A DNA stretch of 64,000 nucleotides from Mucilaginibacter sp. PAMB04168 (GCF_039634365.2 NZ_CP155079.2:496001-560000); one strand, 5' to 3'; shown: positions 1-8,437, numbered from the stretch's first letter. The notes: a model not told the origin generated them from the sequence alone. A program made the numbers and translations.

Positions 1-2
1 CC

Positions 3-371
3 CCCGCCGATATAGATTACGTGAACGTTCATGGTACGTCCACACCTATTGGTGACCCGCAGGAAGTGAAAGCAATTACACAAGCTTATGGTGATGAGGT
101 TTACAGGATCAACATCAGTTCAACCAAATCCATGACCGGGCATTTGCTTGGTGCTGCTGGTGCGGTTGAAGCTATTGCAGCCATTTTGGCTGTGAAAAAT
201 GATTTGGTTCCGCCAACCATCAACCACTTTACCGATGATCCGGCTTTTGATCCGCGTATTAATTTTACTTTTAACCAATCGCAAAAACGTGTAGTGAGAG
301 CTGCACAAAGCAATGGTTTTGGGTTTGGCGGTCACAACGCTTCAGTGATATTTAAAAAATACGAAGAATAA
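3..371 (+). CDS. fabF: 3-oxoacyl-ACP synthase II, C-terminal part
   Basis: This is the last 122 codons of a beta-ketoacyl-ACP synthase; the frame is open to the window edge, so the real start lies upstream (the family is about 415 residues). It condenses malonyl-ACP with acyl-ACP in fatty-acid elongation. The fragment shows the catalytic-His motif VNVHGTSTP, the Lys/His motif KSMTGHLLGAAG, and the glycine-rich C-terminal strand NGFGFGGHNAS. An in-frame GTG at 21 is internal (Val of VNVHGTS), not a start. rnc follows after 13 bases, a common fabF-rnc pairing in Bacteroidota, so the two are probably cotranscribed. Confidence 0.95.
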   Translation, partial: PADIDYVNVHGTSTPIGDPQEVKAITQAYGDEVYRINISSTKSMTGHLLGAAGAVEAIAAILAVKNDLVPPTINHFTDDPAFDPRINFTFNQSQKRVVRAAQSNGFGFGGHNASVIFKKYEE

Positions 372-384
372 TTATTCGTTTTTG

Positions 385-1110
385 ATGCCTATCAGCCGGT
401 TATATAAGCTTTACTTATCGCCTCACCGTAAATACGTAAAAACATTAAAGAATTTGCTCGGCTTCGTGCCGGGCAATTTGTCTTTATACCGGTTGGCATT
501 TCGGCACAAATCGGTTGCGCAGTCTATTAAAAAGGGTGTTAAGAACAGTAACGAGCGGCTGGAATTTTTGGGCGATGCCGTTTTAGGCAGTGTAGTGGCC
601 GAAGTGTTATTTAAAATGTACCCTTACCAGGATGAAGGTTTTTTAACCGAACTACGATCCAAAATTGTAAGCCGCAACAATTTAAACCAGTTGGCCCGTA
701 AGCTGGGTTTCGATCAGCTGATACAGTATGATAACCGCATGGTAAACTCTACCCGCCAGAGCTCGCTTTTTGGTGATGCTTTTGAGGCGCTCATAGGTGC
801 GGTGTATTTGGATAAAGGGTACGACTTTACCAAAGGTTTTCTCATCAATCGCATTATTAAAACGCATATTGATATTCATACCCTTGAGCAAACCGAAACT
901 AATTTTAAAAGCAAGCTCATTGAATGGTGCCAGCGCCACGGCAAAGATGTGATGTTTGAATTAGCCGAAAACCAGGATGGTGAAAGCAGTAAACTATTTA
1001 CCGTACAGGTAAACGTTGATGGCGAAATTATGGGCCTTGGTAAAGAATTCAGCAAGAAGAACGCCGAAAAGCTGGCGGCTGAGAAAGCTTGTGAAGCGTT
1101 AGGAATTTAG
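385..1110 (+). CDS. rnc: Ribonuclease III
   Basis: Double-strand-specific endoribonuclease acting in rRNA and mRNA processing. The protein is 241 residues, slightly longer than the usual 220-230 because of a basic N-terminal extension of about 25 residues. The RNase III signature NERLEFLGDAVL is at residues 56-67, and the second acidic catalytic segment GDAFEALIGAVYLDKG follows about 70 residues later. A double-stranded RNA-binding domain occupies about residues 170-240 and ends in KKNAEKLAAEKACEAL. The start is the ATG at 385; a TTG codon directly before it is in frame but unlikely to be used. It sits 13 bases after fabF. Confidence 0.96.
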   Translation: MPISRLYKLYLSPHRKYVKTLKNLLGFVPGNLSLYRLAFRHKSVAQSIKKGVKNSNERLEFLGDAVLGSVVAEVLFKMYPYQDEGFLTELRSKIVSRNNLNQLARKLGFDQLIQYDNRMVNSTRQSSLFGDAFEALIGAVYLDKGYDFTKGFLINRIIKTHIDIHTLEQTETNFKSKLIEWCQRHGKDVMFELAENQDGESSKLFTVQVNVDGEIMGLGKEFSKKNAEKLAAEKACEALGI

Positions 1111-1170
1111 CAGTTACCTCAATTTGAACTCCTTTGTGCCAGCGTTTTAAAGTTATAGCTACGTTACATC

Positions 1171-1932
1171 TTATTGATTAACTGGTTTCTCTTTCTCCGT
1201 TAACGAATTTAACTTAGGTAAACGCTTAGCTTGTTTGTAACCGGCAAAAGAGGTGTTGATAAACTGAATTAGTTCGTAATCATTCCACTTCAAAATTTCG
1301 GGGTACGGCGGGTTGTAGGCCAGCATAAAGGGCTTTACATCTTCGTCGGGTAGTTGAGTTATGCGCTTAACTAAGTCAAACGTATAGCGCTTGTTAACTT
1401 CGGTCTGCTCGTTTTCGCGCTTCATTTGTGCCGCAAAGTGGCGTGCGCGTCCGGGTTCTTTGCCAAACAACTCATATACCCCCGTTAGCGGTGAAGAGAG
1501 AAAGGAAAGTGCCGGTGGCTTGCCGTTATAATAAATGCCTTTGCTGCGGTAGGTGTCCATAACCTCTTGTTGTTCCTGCTTGCGTGTTTTGCCTTTTACT
1601 ATCACGCTTTCCAGTTTAAGCGCAGGCACCATGTACACCATCATATCTCTTTGAATGCCGGTAACCAGTTTTTGACTGGTGAATCCTGCTTTGGTAAACA
1701 GCAAAGTATCGCCAAGCGCTGCCGCAATACTAAAAGTGCCTATATCGCTGCTAAAAACGATGGAATGGTGCCGCAGGTTAGTTACACTTACCTGTGCAGC
1801 CCTATTCATGGTTTTATTGTTAAAAATAATACCGTTTAATGGTTGCTGCGTTTGCGAAAAAGCCAGGCCGGGCAGTAAAGCCAGTAATAGGCTAATGGTT
1901 ATCAAAGTAAAAAAACGCTGCAGTAACTTCAT
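1171..1932 (-). CDS. Exported protein with carboxypeptidase-regulatory-like domain
   Basis: A 253-residue protein with a clear signal peptide (MKLLQRFF..LAFSQ, cleavage near residue 27). The following 90 residues look like the carboxypeptidase-regulatory-like beta sandwich common in Bacteroidota envelope proteins: a short variant of the fold that opens TonB-dependent receptors (GIIFNNKTMNRAAQVSV, then DTLLFTKAGF). The rest is charged, without a known motif or a lipobox. The exact role is unknown; a periplasmic or surface location is inferred. A -7 box at 1942-1949 lies nine bases before the ATG, so the mRNA leader would be only a few bases long. Confidence 0.8.
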   Translation of the reverse strand: MKLLQRFFTLITISLLLALLPGLAFSQTQQPLNGIIFNNKTMNRAAQVSVTNLRHHSIVFSSDIGTFSIAAALGDTLLFTKAGFTSQKLVTGIQRDMMVYMVPALKLESVIVKGKTRKQEQQEVMDTYRSKGIYYNGKPPALSFLSSPLTGVYELFGKEPGRARHFAAQMKRENEQTEVNKRYTFDLVKRITQLPDEDVKPFMLAYNPPYPEILKWNDYELIQFINTSFAGYKQAKRLPKLNSLTEKEKPVNQ

Positions 1933-1941
1933 TTCTTACTA

Positions 1942-1949
1942 CAAAGTTA
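1942..1949 (-). promoter_or_regulatory. Bacteroidota -7 box for the exported protein at 1932
   Basis: On the minus strand this reads TAACTTTG, matching the TAnnTTTG -7 consensus of Bacteroidota sigma-A promoters. It ends nine bases before the ATG, implying a very short 5' leader. Confidence 0.55.
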
Positions 1950-2057
1950 CGGTTAATAAAACGGTCCATCTGTTAAAAATAGTTAAGCTTTTCCTGCTAT
2001 GCGGTTAAGATATTTAACTACTCGCCGGTCAACTACTTAGCATTTCCTAAAAAACGC

Positions 2058-2065
2058 TATCTTTG
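2058..2065 (+). promoter_or_regulatory. Bacteroidota -7 box abutting yicC
   Basis: TATCTTTG is an exact match to TAnnTTTG, separated by only three bases from the yicC ATG at 2069. Transcription would start about at the start codon. Confidence 0.6.
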
Positions 2066-2068
2066 CAC

Positions 2069-2944
2069 ATGATAAAATCCATGACAGGGTACGGCATTGC
2101 AACCCACGATGCGGGCGGCACCAAGTACACCGTTGAGATCAAATCCCTGAATAGCAAATTCCTGGAACTATCGTTAAGAATTCCTAAGGCTTTTTCTGAA
2201 AAAGAATTTCAATTACGCACCGAGTGCAACAAGCAAATTGAACGCGGAAAAGTAAACCTATCCATCAATGTGGAGCAAACCGGCTCGGCCGTTAAAGCTG
2301 CCGGTATTGATACTGCCCTGCTAAAACATTATTACGAACAGTTAAAAGCCGTAAGCGCCGAATTGAACGAACCGGCAGGTAACCTTATGCAACTGGCTTT
2401 GGGCTTACCCGAGGTAGTTAAATATACCGAAGAAACCATCACCGAAGAGGAGTGGAAAGCCGTAGACAGTACGTTTAAACAAGCTTTGTCAAACTTTCAG
2501 CAATTTAGGAGTGATGAGGGTAACGTATTGCAGCAGGAAGTAACCGGCCGCATTCAGGTTATTATGGACAACCTGGCACAAGTAGAAATTGAAGACCCCA
2601 AGCGCGTCCCCCTGATACGCGAGCGGCTTAACCAATACCTGGCCGATGCTGTTGGAAGCGAGAATATTGACCAGAACCGTTTCGAACAGGAACTGATATA
2701 TTACATAGACAAGCTTGATGTTACCGAAGAAAAAGTGCGTTTGAAAACACATTGCCTCTATTTTTTAGAAACCCTGCAAAGCGCCGATGCCAATGGTAAA
2801 AAATTGGGCTTCATTTCTCAGGAAATTGGCCGGGAGATTAACACCTTAGGTTCAAAAGCTAATGATGCTGCCATGCAAAAGCTGGTAGTAGGCATGAAAG
2901 AGGAACTTGAAAAGATAAAAGAACAATTATTAAATGTGCTATAG
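2069..2944 (+). CDS. yicC: YicC/YloC family endoribonuclease
   Basis: A 291-residue member of the YicC/YloC family, whose members act on RNA: the E. coli protein was reported as an endoribonuclease linked to small-RNA decay. The N-terminus MIKSMTGYG is the family hallmark, which supports the ATG at 2069 over the upstream TTG at 2063. The C-terminal domain ends with the conserved segment FISQEIGREINTLGSKAND. gmk follows after 86 bases; yicC-gmk-nadD order is common in Bacteroidota. A -7 box sits three bases before the start codon, so the message may be leaderless. Confidence 0.93.
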   Translation: MIKSMTGYGIATHDAGGTKYTVEIKSLNSKFLELSLRIPKAFSEKEFQLRTECNKQIERGKVNLSINVEQTGSAVKAAGIDTALLKHYYEQLKAVSAELNEPAGNLMQLALGLPEVVKYTEETITEEEWKAVDSTFKQALSNFQQFRSDEGNVLQQEVTGRIQVIMDNLAQVEIEDPKRVPLIRERLNQYLADAVGSENIDQNRFEQELIYYIDKLDVTEEKVRLKTHCLYFLETLQSADANGKKLGFISQEIGREINTLGSKANDAAMQKLVVGMKEELEKIKEQLLNVL

Positions 2945-3028
2945 TTATTAAGTTACAGGGTTATTAAGTTGCTAAGAAAGTAGTTTAGTGGCCCATCTAT
3001 TACCTAATAACAAATAACTGAATAACTA
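2942..3028 (+). repeat. Nested inverted repeats in the gmk leader
   Basis: TAGTTATT at 2942-2949, overlapping the yicC stop, can pair with AATAACTA at 3021-3028, two bases before the gmk ATG. A second copy GTTATT near 2960 can pair with AATAAC at about 3006. The gap between the genes is therefore mostly self-complementary. Function is unknown; it could be an RNA structure over the gmk start or chance simple sequence. Confidence 0.35.
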
Positions 3029-3030
3029 AA

Positions 3031-3594
3031 ATGGGTAAACTGCTTATTTTCTCTGCTCCGTCGGGCGCTGGTAAAACTACTATTGTGCATCACCTGCTTT
3101 CTAAATTTCCGGAGCTAGAGTTTTCCATTTCGGCTACTACCCGCGAGGCCCGGGGTGATGAAGAACATGGTAAAGATTACTACTTTATTAGCCAGGCAGA
3201 ATTTTTGCACCGTATTGCCAAAAAGCAGTTTGTGGAGTTTGAAGAGGTATATACCGGCACATTTTACGGCACCTTAAGGCAGGAGATTGAGCGGATCTGG
3301 AAAAAAGGGAAAACCGTAATATTTGATATCGATGTAGAAGGAGGCCTTCACCTTAAACGCAAATACCAGGATCAGGCCCTGGCTATATTTGTACAGCCGC
3401 CATCGCTCGAAGTACTTAAAGAACGCCTTACTGGCCGGGGTACTGATAGCCCATCCAAGTTGCAAGAGCGGTTTGATAAGGCTGAAAAAGAATTGAACTA
3501 TGCGCCTAAGTTTGATGTAATCCTAAAGAATTACGATTTGCATACCGCGTGTCAGGAAGCTGAGCAATTGGTTGGTGATTTCCTGAACGGGTAA
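3031..3594 (+). CDS. gmk: Guanylate kinase
   Basis: Phosphorylates GMP to GDP with ATP in purine nucleotide synthesis. At 187 residues it is slightly short of the usual 190-205. The P-loop SAPSGAGKTT is at residues 8-17, the GMP-binding segment includes FSISATTREARGDE and KDYYFISQAEF, and VIFDIDVEGGLHLK is the conserved Walker-B-like strand. The start is the ATG at 3031. It stands between yicC and nadD, all in one direction. Confidence 0.96.
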   Translation: MGKLLIFSAPSGAGKTTIVHHLLSKFPELEFSISATTREARGDEEHGKDYYFISQAEFLHRIAKKQFVEFEEVYTGTFYGTLRQEIERIWKKGKTVIFDIDVEGGLHLKRKYQDQALAIFVQPPSLEVLKERLTGRGTDSPSKLQERFDKAEKELNYAPKFDVILKNYDLHTACQEAEQLVGDFLNG

Positions 3595-3673
3595 AACTTA
3601 ACTGCAGAATTGCAGTTATTCTCCATTGCTATATTGACGGTAATTGAGTAATTTAACTGCAAACAGAGTAGAA

Positions 3674-4246
3674 ATGAAGATAGGCCTGCTTTTCGGTTCG
3701 TTTAATCCCATCCATATTGGTCATTTAATTATTGCGAATTATATGGCTAACTATACCGAACTGGATAAGGTATGGCTGGTGGTTACGCCGCAAAACCCAT
3801 TCAAAAAATATGGCGGCCTCATTAACACTTATGATCGTCTTGAAATGGCCCGCCTGGCTACCGATCATGCCGATAACCTGGAAGTTAGCGATATAGAAAT
3901 TAAGCTACCACAGCCATCCTACACTATTGATACGCTTACTCACCTCAAAGAACAATACCCGCAACATGAATTTGCTGTAATTATGGGTTCAGACAACCTG
4001 GCCAGCTTACCTAAGTGGAAGAATTACAAGCTCATTTTACGCGATTATAAAGTATACGTTTACCCACGCCCTGGTTACGAAAATGCAGAGCTGGCTTCGC
4101 ATCCATCCGTAACCATTACCATGACGCCCCTTATGGAACTCTCGGCCACTTTTATCCGCCAATCTATTGCCCAAAAAAAGAACGTGCAGTACTTTGTGCC
4201 CGAGCCTGTGCTAAGGTTTATTGAGAGCAAAAATTTGTACAGCTGA
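3674..4246 (+). CDS. nadD: Nicotinate-nucleotide adenylyltransferase
   Basis: Transfers AMP to nicotinate mononucleotide to make deamido-NAD. The protein is 190 residues. The nucleotidyltransferase motif GSFNPIHIGH is near the N-terminus (HxGH type), and the C-terminal SATFIRQSI corresponds to the ISSTxIR-type motif. The ATG at 3674 gives the family N-terminus MKIGLLFGSFNP; the in-frame TTG at 3644 would add ten unconserved residues. It lies 79 bases after gmk. Confidence 0.94.
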   Translation: MKIGLLFGSFNPIHIGHLIIANYMANYTELDKVWLVVTPQNPFKKYGGLINTYDRLEMARLATDHADNLEVSDIEIKLPQPSYTIDTLTHLKEQYPQHEFAVIMGSDNLASLPKWKNYKLILRDYKVYVYPRPGYENAELASHPSVTITMTPLMELSATFIRQSIAQKKNVQYFVPEPVLRFIESKNLYS

Positions 4247-4363
4247 TTTGTAGGTAGAAAACAAGATTAAGGTTTAAATTAGCAATCTAAGTAAACCTTG
4301 TTTGCAAAATTTGCTAAGTAAAAGTCCTCGCCCTTGATTCTTGGCTCTTCACCCTTCCTTCAT

Positions 4364-4371
4364 TATCTTTG
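4364..4371 (+). promoter_or_regulatory. Bacteroidota -7 box abutting miaE
   Basis: TATCTTTG matches TAnnTTTG exactly and ends five bases before the proposed GTG start at 4377, suggesting a leaderless or almost leaderless mRNA. Confidence 0.55.
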
Positions 4372-4376
4372 CACTT

Positions 4377-4976
4377 GTGAGCGAGAAAACCATCCTGAAA
4401 CTGCAATTGCCTACTGACCCGCGTTGGGTAACTAACGTGGTAGAAAGCAATATTGAAGAAATTTTGACTGATCATGCTTTTTGTGAGCAAAAGGCAGCCA
4501 GCAATGCCATTACCCTTATTGTGCAAAACCCAAACCTGAGCGATCTGGTGCAGGAAATGGCGCTGCTGGTGCAGGAAGAAATGGACCATTTTAAGCGTGT
4601 GCATGATATTATACTGGCGCGTGGCTATGTGCTGGGCCGCGAGCGTAAGGATGATTATGTGGGCGAATTATTAAAATTTCTGAAGAAGGGTGGCAGCCGC
4701 GAAGAACAGCTGATTGATCGACTGTTGTTTGCTGCCATGATTGAGGCACGCAGTTGTGAGCGCTTTAAAGTTTTGTCAGAGAATATTAACGACGCTGAAC
4801 TGGCCACCTTTTACCATGAGCTGATGATTAGTGAGGCCACCCATTATACGACCTTTATTCGCCTGGCTAAAAAGTATGCCGGCAAAGTTGATGTAGATTC
4901 CCGCTGGACAGCCTTTTTAGCCTACGAGGCCGAAGTGATAAAAAATTACGGTAAGAAAGAAACTATACACGGGTAA
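4377..4976 (+). CDS. miaE: tRNA-(ms2io6A)-hydroxylase, MiaE type
   Basis: Ferritin-like di-iron monooxygenase that hydroxylates the isopentenyl group of ms2i6A37 in tRNA. It is about 199 residues from the GTG at 4377. The metal-binding helices are visible: VQEEMDHFKRVH (ExxH), IEARSCERFK (E) and SEATHYTTF (ExxH), the usual four-helix di-iron arrangement. The frame continues upstream to 4341, but a -7 box at 4364-4371 overlaps that stretch, so GTG 4377 is preferred. The enzyme acts on the products of MiaA and MiaB, which are not in this window. Confidence 0.88.
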   Translation: MSEKTILKLQLPTDPRWVTNVVESNIEEILTDHAFCEQKAASNAITLIVQNPNLSDLVQEMALLVQEEMDHFKRVHDIILARGYVLGRERKDDYVGELLKFLKKGGSREEQLIDRLLFAAMIEARSCERFKVLSENINDAELATFYHELMISEATHYTTFIRLAKKYAGKVDVDSRWTAFLAYEAEVIKNYGKKETIHG

Positions 4977-5008
4977 AGGCTCCTTCCAACCCTCTCTCCA
5001 AGATAGGG

Positions 5009-5054
5009 CTTTAAAAGACTAATATTTAATTAGATATAAAAATGTCTTTTAAAG
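5009..5054. terminator. Hairpin between convergent miaE and FAD monooxygenase
   Basis: CTTTAAAAGAC at 5009-5019 is perfectly complementary to GTCTTTTAAAG at 5044-5054, an 11-bp stem with a 24-base AT-rich loop. It lies between the ends of two convergent genes. There is no long T-run, so it may be a weak terminator. Confidence 0.4.
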
Positions 5055-5096
5055 TGTATGCGGAGAGCTCTTTCAAAGCAATCAGCTTATCCGCGG

Positions 5097-5127
5097 AAAA
5101 AGATTTCCAGTAATGTTGGAGATGACA
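5097..5127. repeat. Degenerate arm of the dispersed palindromic repeat
   Basis: This stretch begins AAAAAGATTTCC and ends GGAGATGACA. It aligns with the right arm of the palindrome at 9266-9351 (AAAAAGACTTCT ... CGAGATGACA). No matching left arm is visible, so it looks like a decayed copy. Confidence 0.45.
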
Positions 5128-5141
5128 GCCTTGTAACATGA

Positions 5142-6752
5142 TTAAATAATACGCTCATCTGGGAGGCACCCTGCTACGTTTTCCAGGTAATTCTTCATCA
5201 TTTCCAAATCAACTACATCGTTAACAAGCCCTATGTGCATATCTGGGCGTATAATTATTGCTTTGCTTTGCCCGGTACGAATCTCAAAAGCATCGAACAC
5301 CTGCTGGTTTTTTACCGAAGGCGGAAGATGAAAGAAGTTAAGCCAGCCGTTGTAGTTCTGTGTAATCCACTTGGCCAGGCTAAATACATAAAGTTCCTGT
5401 AATGGCCCCATGGTTATCAACGTAAAGCCCGGCTTACTGCACCAGGCATGCAGATCGGTCTCCTGCTGCTTTTTTTCGTCATACAGCTTTAAATAAGGTA
5501 GGCGGTCGCCGGCTTTAATAGTTTTTAACTGGCTCAGGTGTAGGCTTAAGCTACTGTGCTGGTAACTGATATCGGTTTGAGAAATACGCTTAAAAAACTC
5601 GAACCGGCTCTTTTGATTCAGCCAGGCCCGCTTTAATACAAGCGGTAATATAAATTTCTTGAACAGGCCCGCCATCAAATTGCGCGACATTACCATTTTA
5701 AAAGCCCTGTCGGTAGTTTTGAGCAAGTTGCGGGCTACCGGCATGCGCTCAGTTGCGTAAGTGTTTAACACTTCAGCTTTTAGCCGCTTGTTTATAATGC
5801 CTGCAAGTTTCCATGCCAGGTTGTAGGCATCCTGCAAACCGGTATTCATACCCTGTCCACCCACCGGCGAATGTATGTGGGCGGCATCGCCAATTAAAAA
5901 ACAACGGCCCAAGTTAAATTTTTCGGCCATGCGATGGTGTAAACGGTAGGTGGTAAACCAAGTACATTCGTTGATGTTTAATGGCTTGCGCACTTTCTCA
6001 TTCAAATTAGGCAATACGTCTTCAAACGTCAGGTCTGCTTTGTTCAATAGATCATTGCTTATATTACCTACTACGCGGTAGGCGTTTTTTTGTGGCATGG
6101 GGAAAAAGCCGGCAAACCCTTTTTGTGTTAAAAATAGGTTCATAAAATCCTCATCACTATCCAGCACCAAATCGGCCAGGTAGAACTGGCTGGGATAGGT
6201 ATCGCCGGTAAAAGGGATTTGTAATTGGTGCCTAACGGTACTGTGTGCGCCATCAGCACCAATCAGCCAGTTGCAAATCAACTTATATTGCTGTTCCTGG
6301 TTGTCAAGCGTTACGCTAACTACGCCCGTTCCTTGTTGCAGCGAAATTAAGCTGGTGTTCCAGTAAACCGGGCAACTGTTTTGCGTGAGATAGCCAAGCA
6401 ACGCGCGTTCATTTTTACTTTGTTCATAAATATGAATAAATGGGAACGGGGTAAAGCCTTGACCTGTATCTTTTATAGCGAAGGTAGCTTTAGCTTGCCC
6501 ATCATAATTAAAATGTAAGCCCGACGCCTGCCTGCCGCCTTTAATAACCGGGTCAATAATACCCAACTGTCGGTAAATCTCTAACGAGCGGGCCTGTACA
6601 GCCAATGCCTTTGATTGATGCGTGGGACCCTGACGACTGTCAATAATAACCGGTTGTATGCCATAGCGAAGCAGCTGAGCGGCCATCATTAATCCGGAAG
6701 GGCCGGCACCTATGATGAGTACTTGGGCGGGGCCCTGTGCAACAGGCGTCAT
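5142..6752 (-). CDS. FAD-dependent aromatic-hydroxylase-type monooxygenase
   Basis: A 536-residue flavoprotein of the p-hydroxybenzoate hydroxylase / PheA-TfdB group, which use NAD(P)H and oxygen to hydroxylate phenolic or polyketide substrates. The N-terminal FAD fold shows VLIIGAGPSGLMMAAQLL, and the second FAD motif is GDAAHIHSPVGGQGMNTGLQ with the classical GD start. The last 130 residues have the thioredoxin-like C-terminal layout of this group (RLPYLKLYDE, then FTLITMGPL). The ATG at 6752 is preferred over a TTG at 6761. It lies 29 bases after the ankyrin gene, so cotranscription is likely. The substrate cannot be told. Confidence 0.87.
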   Translation of the reverse strand: MTPVAQGPAQVLIIGAGPSGLMMAAQLLRYGIQPVIIDSRQGPTHQSKALAVQARSLEIYRQLGIIDPVIKGGRQASGLHFNYDGQAKATFAIKDTGQGFTPFPFIHIYEQSKNERALLGYLTQNSCPVYWNTSLISLQQGTGVVSVTLDNQEQQYKLICNWLIGADGAHSTVRHQLQIPFTGDTYPSQFYLADLVLDSDEDFMNLFLTQKGFAGFFPMPQKNAYRVVGNISNDLLNKADLTFEDVLPNLNEKVRKPLNINECTWFTTYRLHHRMAEKFNLGRCFLIGDAAHIHSPVGGQGMNTGLQDAYNLAWKLAGIINKRLKAEVLNTYATERMPVARNLLKTTDRAFKMVMSRNLMAGLFKKFILPLVLKRAWLNQKSRFEFFKRISQTDISYQHSSLSLHLSQLKTIKAGDRLPYLKLYDEKKQQETDLHAWCSKPGFTLITMGPLQELYVFSLAKWITQNYNGWLNFFHLPPSVKNQQVFDAFEIRTGQSKAIIIRPDMHIGLVNDVVDLEMMKNYLENVAGCLPDERII

Positions 6753-6781
6753 ATAACTCAAATATGGTCAGAAAAATTCGA

Positions 6782-7621
6782 CTATGCGTTAAAACTGTAC
6801 AACAAAACACAAGGTCGGGTTCCTGCTGTGGTATTCCAGTTGGTTTCAAAATTATGCTGTTCAAACACTGATATGACTTGCTCGCCAATGGCAATTGTAT
6901 TCTCATCATTGCCATTAGGAGCACCCCAAATGCCTAAATATAATTGGCTGCTCCGTTTAGCGGTGTTTAAATCCTGCCGGGTGTAAAAGCAAAAGCCAGT
7001 TATATCCTTGTTGTTCTCACGTTCATGAAAAAGTTGCGAACAGTCTGCAAAAGCATCTGATTGCGTATAACCGGCGTCTGCTAACGCAATAATGTTCATA
7101 CCGTTTAATTCTTCAAATACTTTGTCAATAGCTTTTCGGGCCTTGTTCCATGCCGCTGAGCTCATTTTTACAGGTTCGGGCTCTGGTTCGGCCTCTGGTG
7201 GCAAAGCCACGCCGGTAATTTGGCTCAGTAACTCCTGCACTTCTTCCATCATTGCATTCCGCGTAATATGGTTACCATGCTTATCGCTAACGTCAGCATT
7301 CGCCCCGGCATCAATCATAAACTGAACCGGTGCAACAAAAGGCGAAAATTCAGCTAACAAAAAGAGAGCCGTTCTCCCGTCGCCGCTTTTTGCTTCTAAC
7401 GGACTGCCTGCTTCTATCAGCGTTTTCAGGGTTTCTATTAAGTTAGATTCATCTTTGCATGAATTGCTGCCCGCAGCAGCACATTGTAATGCGTTAAAGC
7501 CATACTCATTCATTAATGATAAATCGGTATCTGCCGTAATCAGCTGTTTTACTTTAATGGGGTCACAACTGCGGGCGGCTTCAAATAGGTTTGGCAAATG
7601 ATTGTAGTTATGCTGAGGCAT
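6782..7621 (-). CDS. Ankyrin-repeat protein with a DUF6891-like C-terminal domain
   Basis: A 279-residue cytoplasmic-looking protein without signal peptide. Residues 1-140 form about three ankyrin repeats (LMNEYGFNALQCAAAG, SGDGRTALFLLAEF, VSDKHGNHITRNAM). A Pro/Glu linker follows (EAEPEPEPVK), then a C-terminal domain with GFCFYTRQDL and LYLGIWGA that resembles DUF6891; that assignment is from memory and tentative. The start is the ATG at 7621, since the ten codons before it are not protein-like. It lies upstream of the FAD monooxygenase on the same strand. The function is unknown; ankyrin repeats usually mediate protein binding. Confidence 0.75.
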   Translation of the reverse strand: MPQHNYNHLPNLFEAARSCDPIKVKQLITADTDLSLMNEYGFNALQCAAAGSNSCKDESNLIETLKTLIEAGSPLEAKSGDGRTALFLLAEFSPFVAPVQFMIDAGANADVSDKHGNHITRNAMMEEVQELLSQITGVALPPEAEPEPEPVKMSSAAWNKARKAIDKVFEELNGMNIIALADAGYTQSDAFADCSQLFHERENNKDITGFCFYTRQDLNTAKRSSQLYLGIWGAPNGNDENTIAIGEQVISVFEQHNFETNWNTTAGTRPCVLLYSFNA

Positions 7622-7726
7622 GAGGCTAATTTTAATAAAGCAAACGCACACCTCTCTTAAATGGTTTTGCGACCATCAAATAGCATACAGCTGTTACCCG
7701 CTAATTGCAGTATTACACCACTGCTT

Positions 7727-8437
7727 TTACGATTTATACAGCAAAAATATAGTTGGCTTTTTATGTAAATCAGGTTGTTGTTTTTTCCATTGGGCAACGG
7801 TTTGTGTTTTCACAAACTCATTGGGGGCAGTAAGGTTACAGGCAATGCACAAGCGGGTAGAGGGCTTACAGGTTTTGAGTATCTCGTCTAACAACGGGTT
7901 ATTGCGAAAAGGCGTTTCAATAAACAGCTGTGTTTGACTCAAACGCTCCACCTGATTTTCCAGATCCTTAATACGTTTACTGCGTTGCACTTTATCAATA
8001 GGCAGATAGCCATGAAACGTAAAGCTTTGCCCATTAAAGCCCGACGCCATTAGGGCCAGCAATATAGAACTTGGCCCCACCAGCGGTACCACTTTGATGC
8101 CTCTGCGGTGTGCTTCGGCCACAATATCAGCACCTGGATCGGCAATGCCGGGGCAGCCGGCTTCGCTCATTAAACCGGCGTCTTTACCGGCAAGCAGGCC
8201 GGTGAAAAAGTCTTTCAGGTCATTGTTACGCTGGTGCTTGCCATAATCATGTACAACAAGCTGACTTTGAGGTATAGTTAAACCGGCCAACTTTAAAAAT
8301 TTGCGGGCAGTTTTTTCGTTCTCAACAATATAATCGCTTATCTGGTTAATAGTATGTACCAAATAGGGCGTAAAGGATTGGGCCGCGGCATCATCAGCAA
8401 GCGGAACCGGGATTAAGTAAAGTGTTCCGGCAGGCAT
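7727..8437 (-). CDS. RsmI-like tetrapyrrole-methylase-family methyltransferase
   Basis: A 236-residue SAM-dependent methylase of the tetrapyrrole methylase fold. It resembles RsmI, which 2'-O-methylates C1402 of 16S rRNA, in having LYLIPVPLAD at the N-terminus, LMSEAGCPGIADPGADIVAEA and VVPLVGPSSILLALMASGF. The Bacteroidota have a second, divergent RsmI-like paralogue and this may be that one, so no symbol is given. On the minus strand CAACTTTG (8442-8449), one base off the -7 consensus, lies four bases before the ATG. It is the first of a minus-strand run with the ankyrin and monooxygenase genes. Confidence 0.85.
   Translation of the reverse strand: MPAGTLYLIPVPLADDAAAQSFTPYLVHTINQISDYIVENEKTARKFLKLAGLTIPQSQLVVHDYGKHQRNNDLKDFFTGLLAGKDAGLMSEAGCPGIADPGADIVAEAHRRGIKVVPLVGPSSILLALMASGFNGQSFTFHGYLPIDKVQRSKRIKDLENQVERLSQTQLFIETPFRNNPLLDEILKTCKPSTRLCIACNLTAPNEFVKTQTVAQWKKQQPDLHKKPTIFLLYKS

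Noticed and set aside
4265..4308. Possible hairpin after nadD (CAAG..AGGTTTA / TAAACCTTG)
   Set aside because: Pairing needs a bulge of several bases and lacks a T-run; too weak to call.
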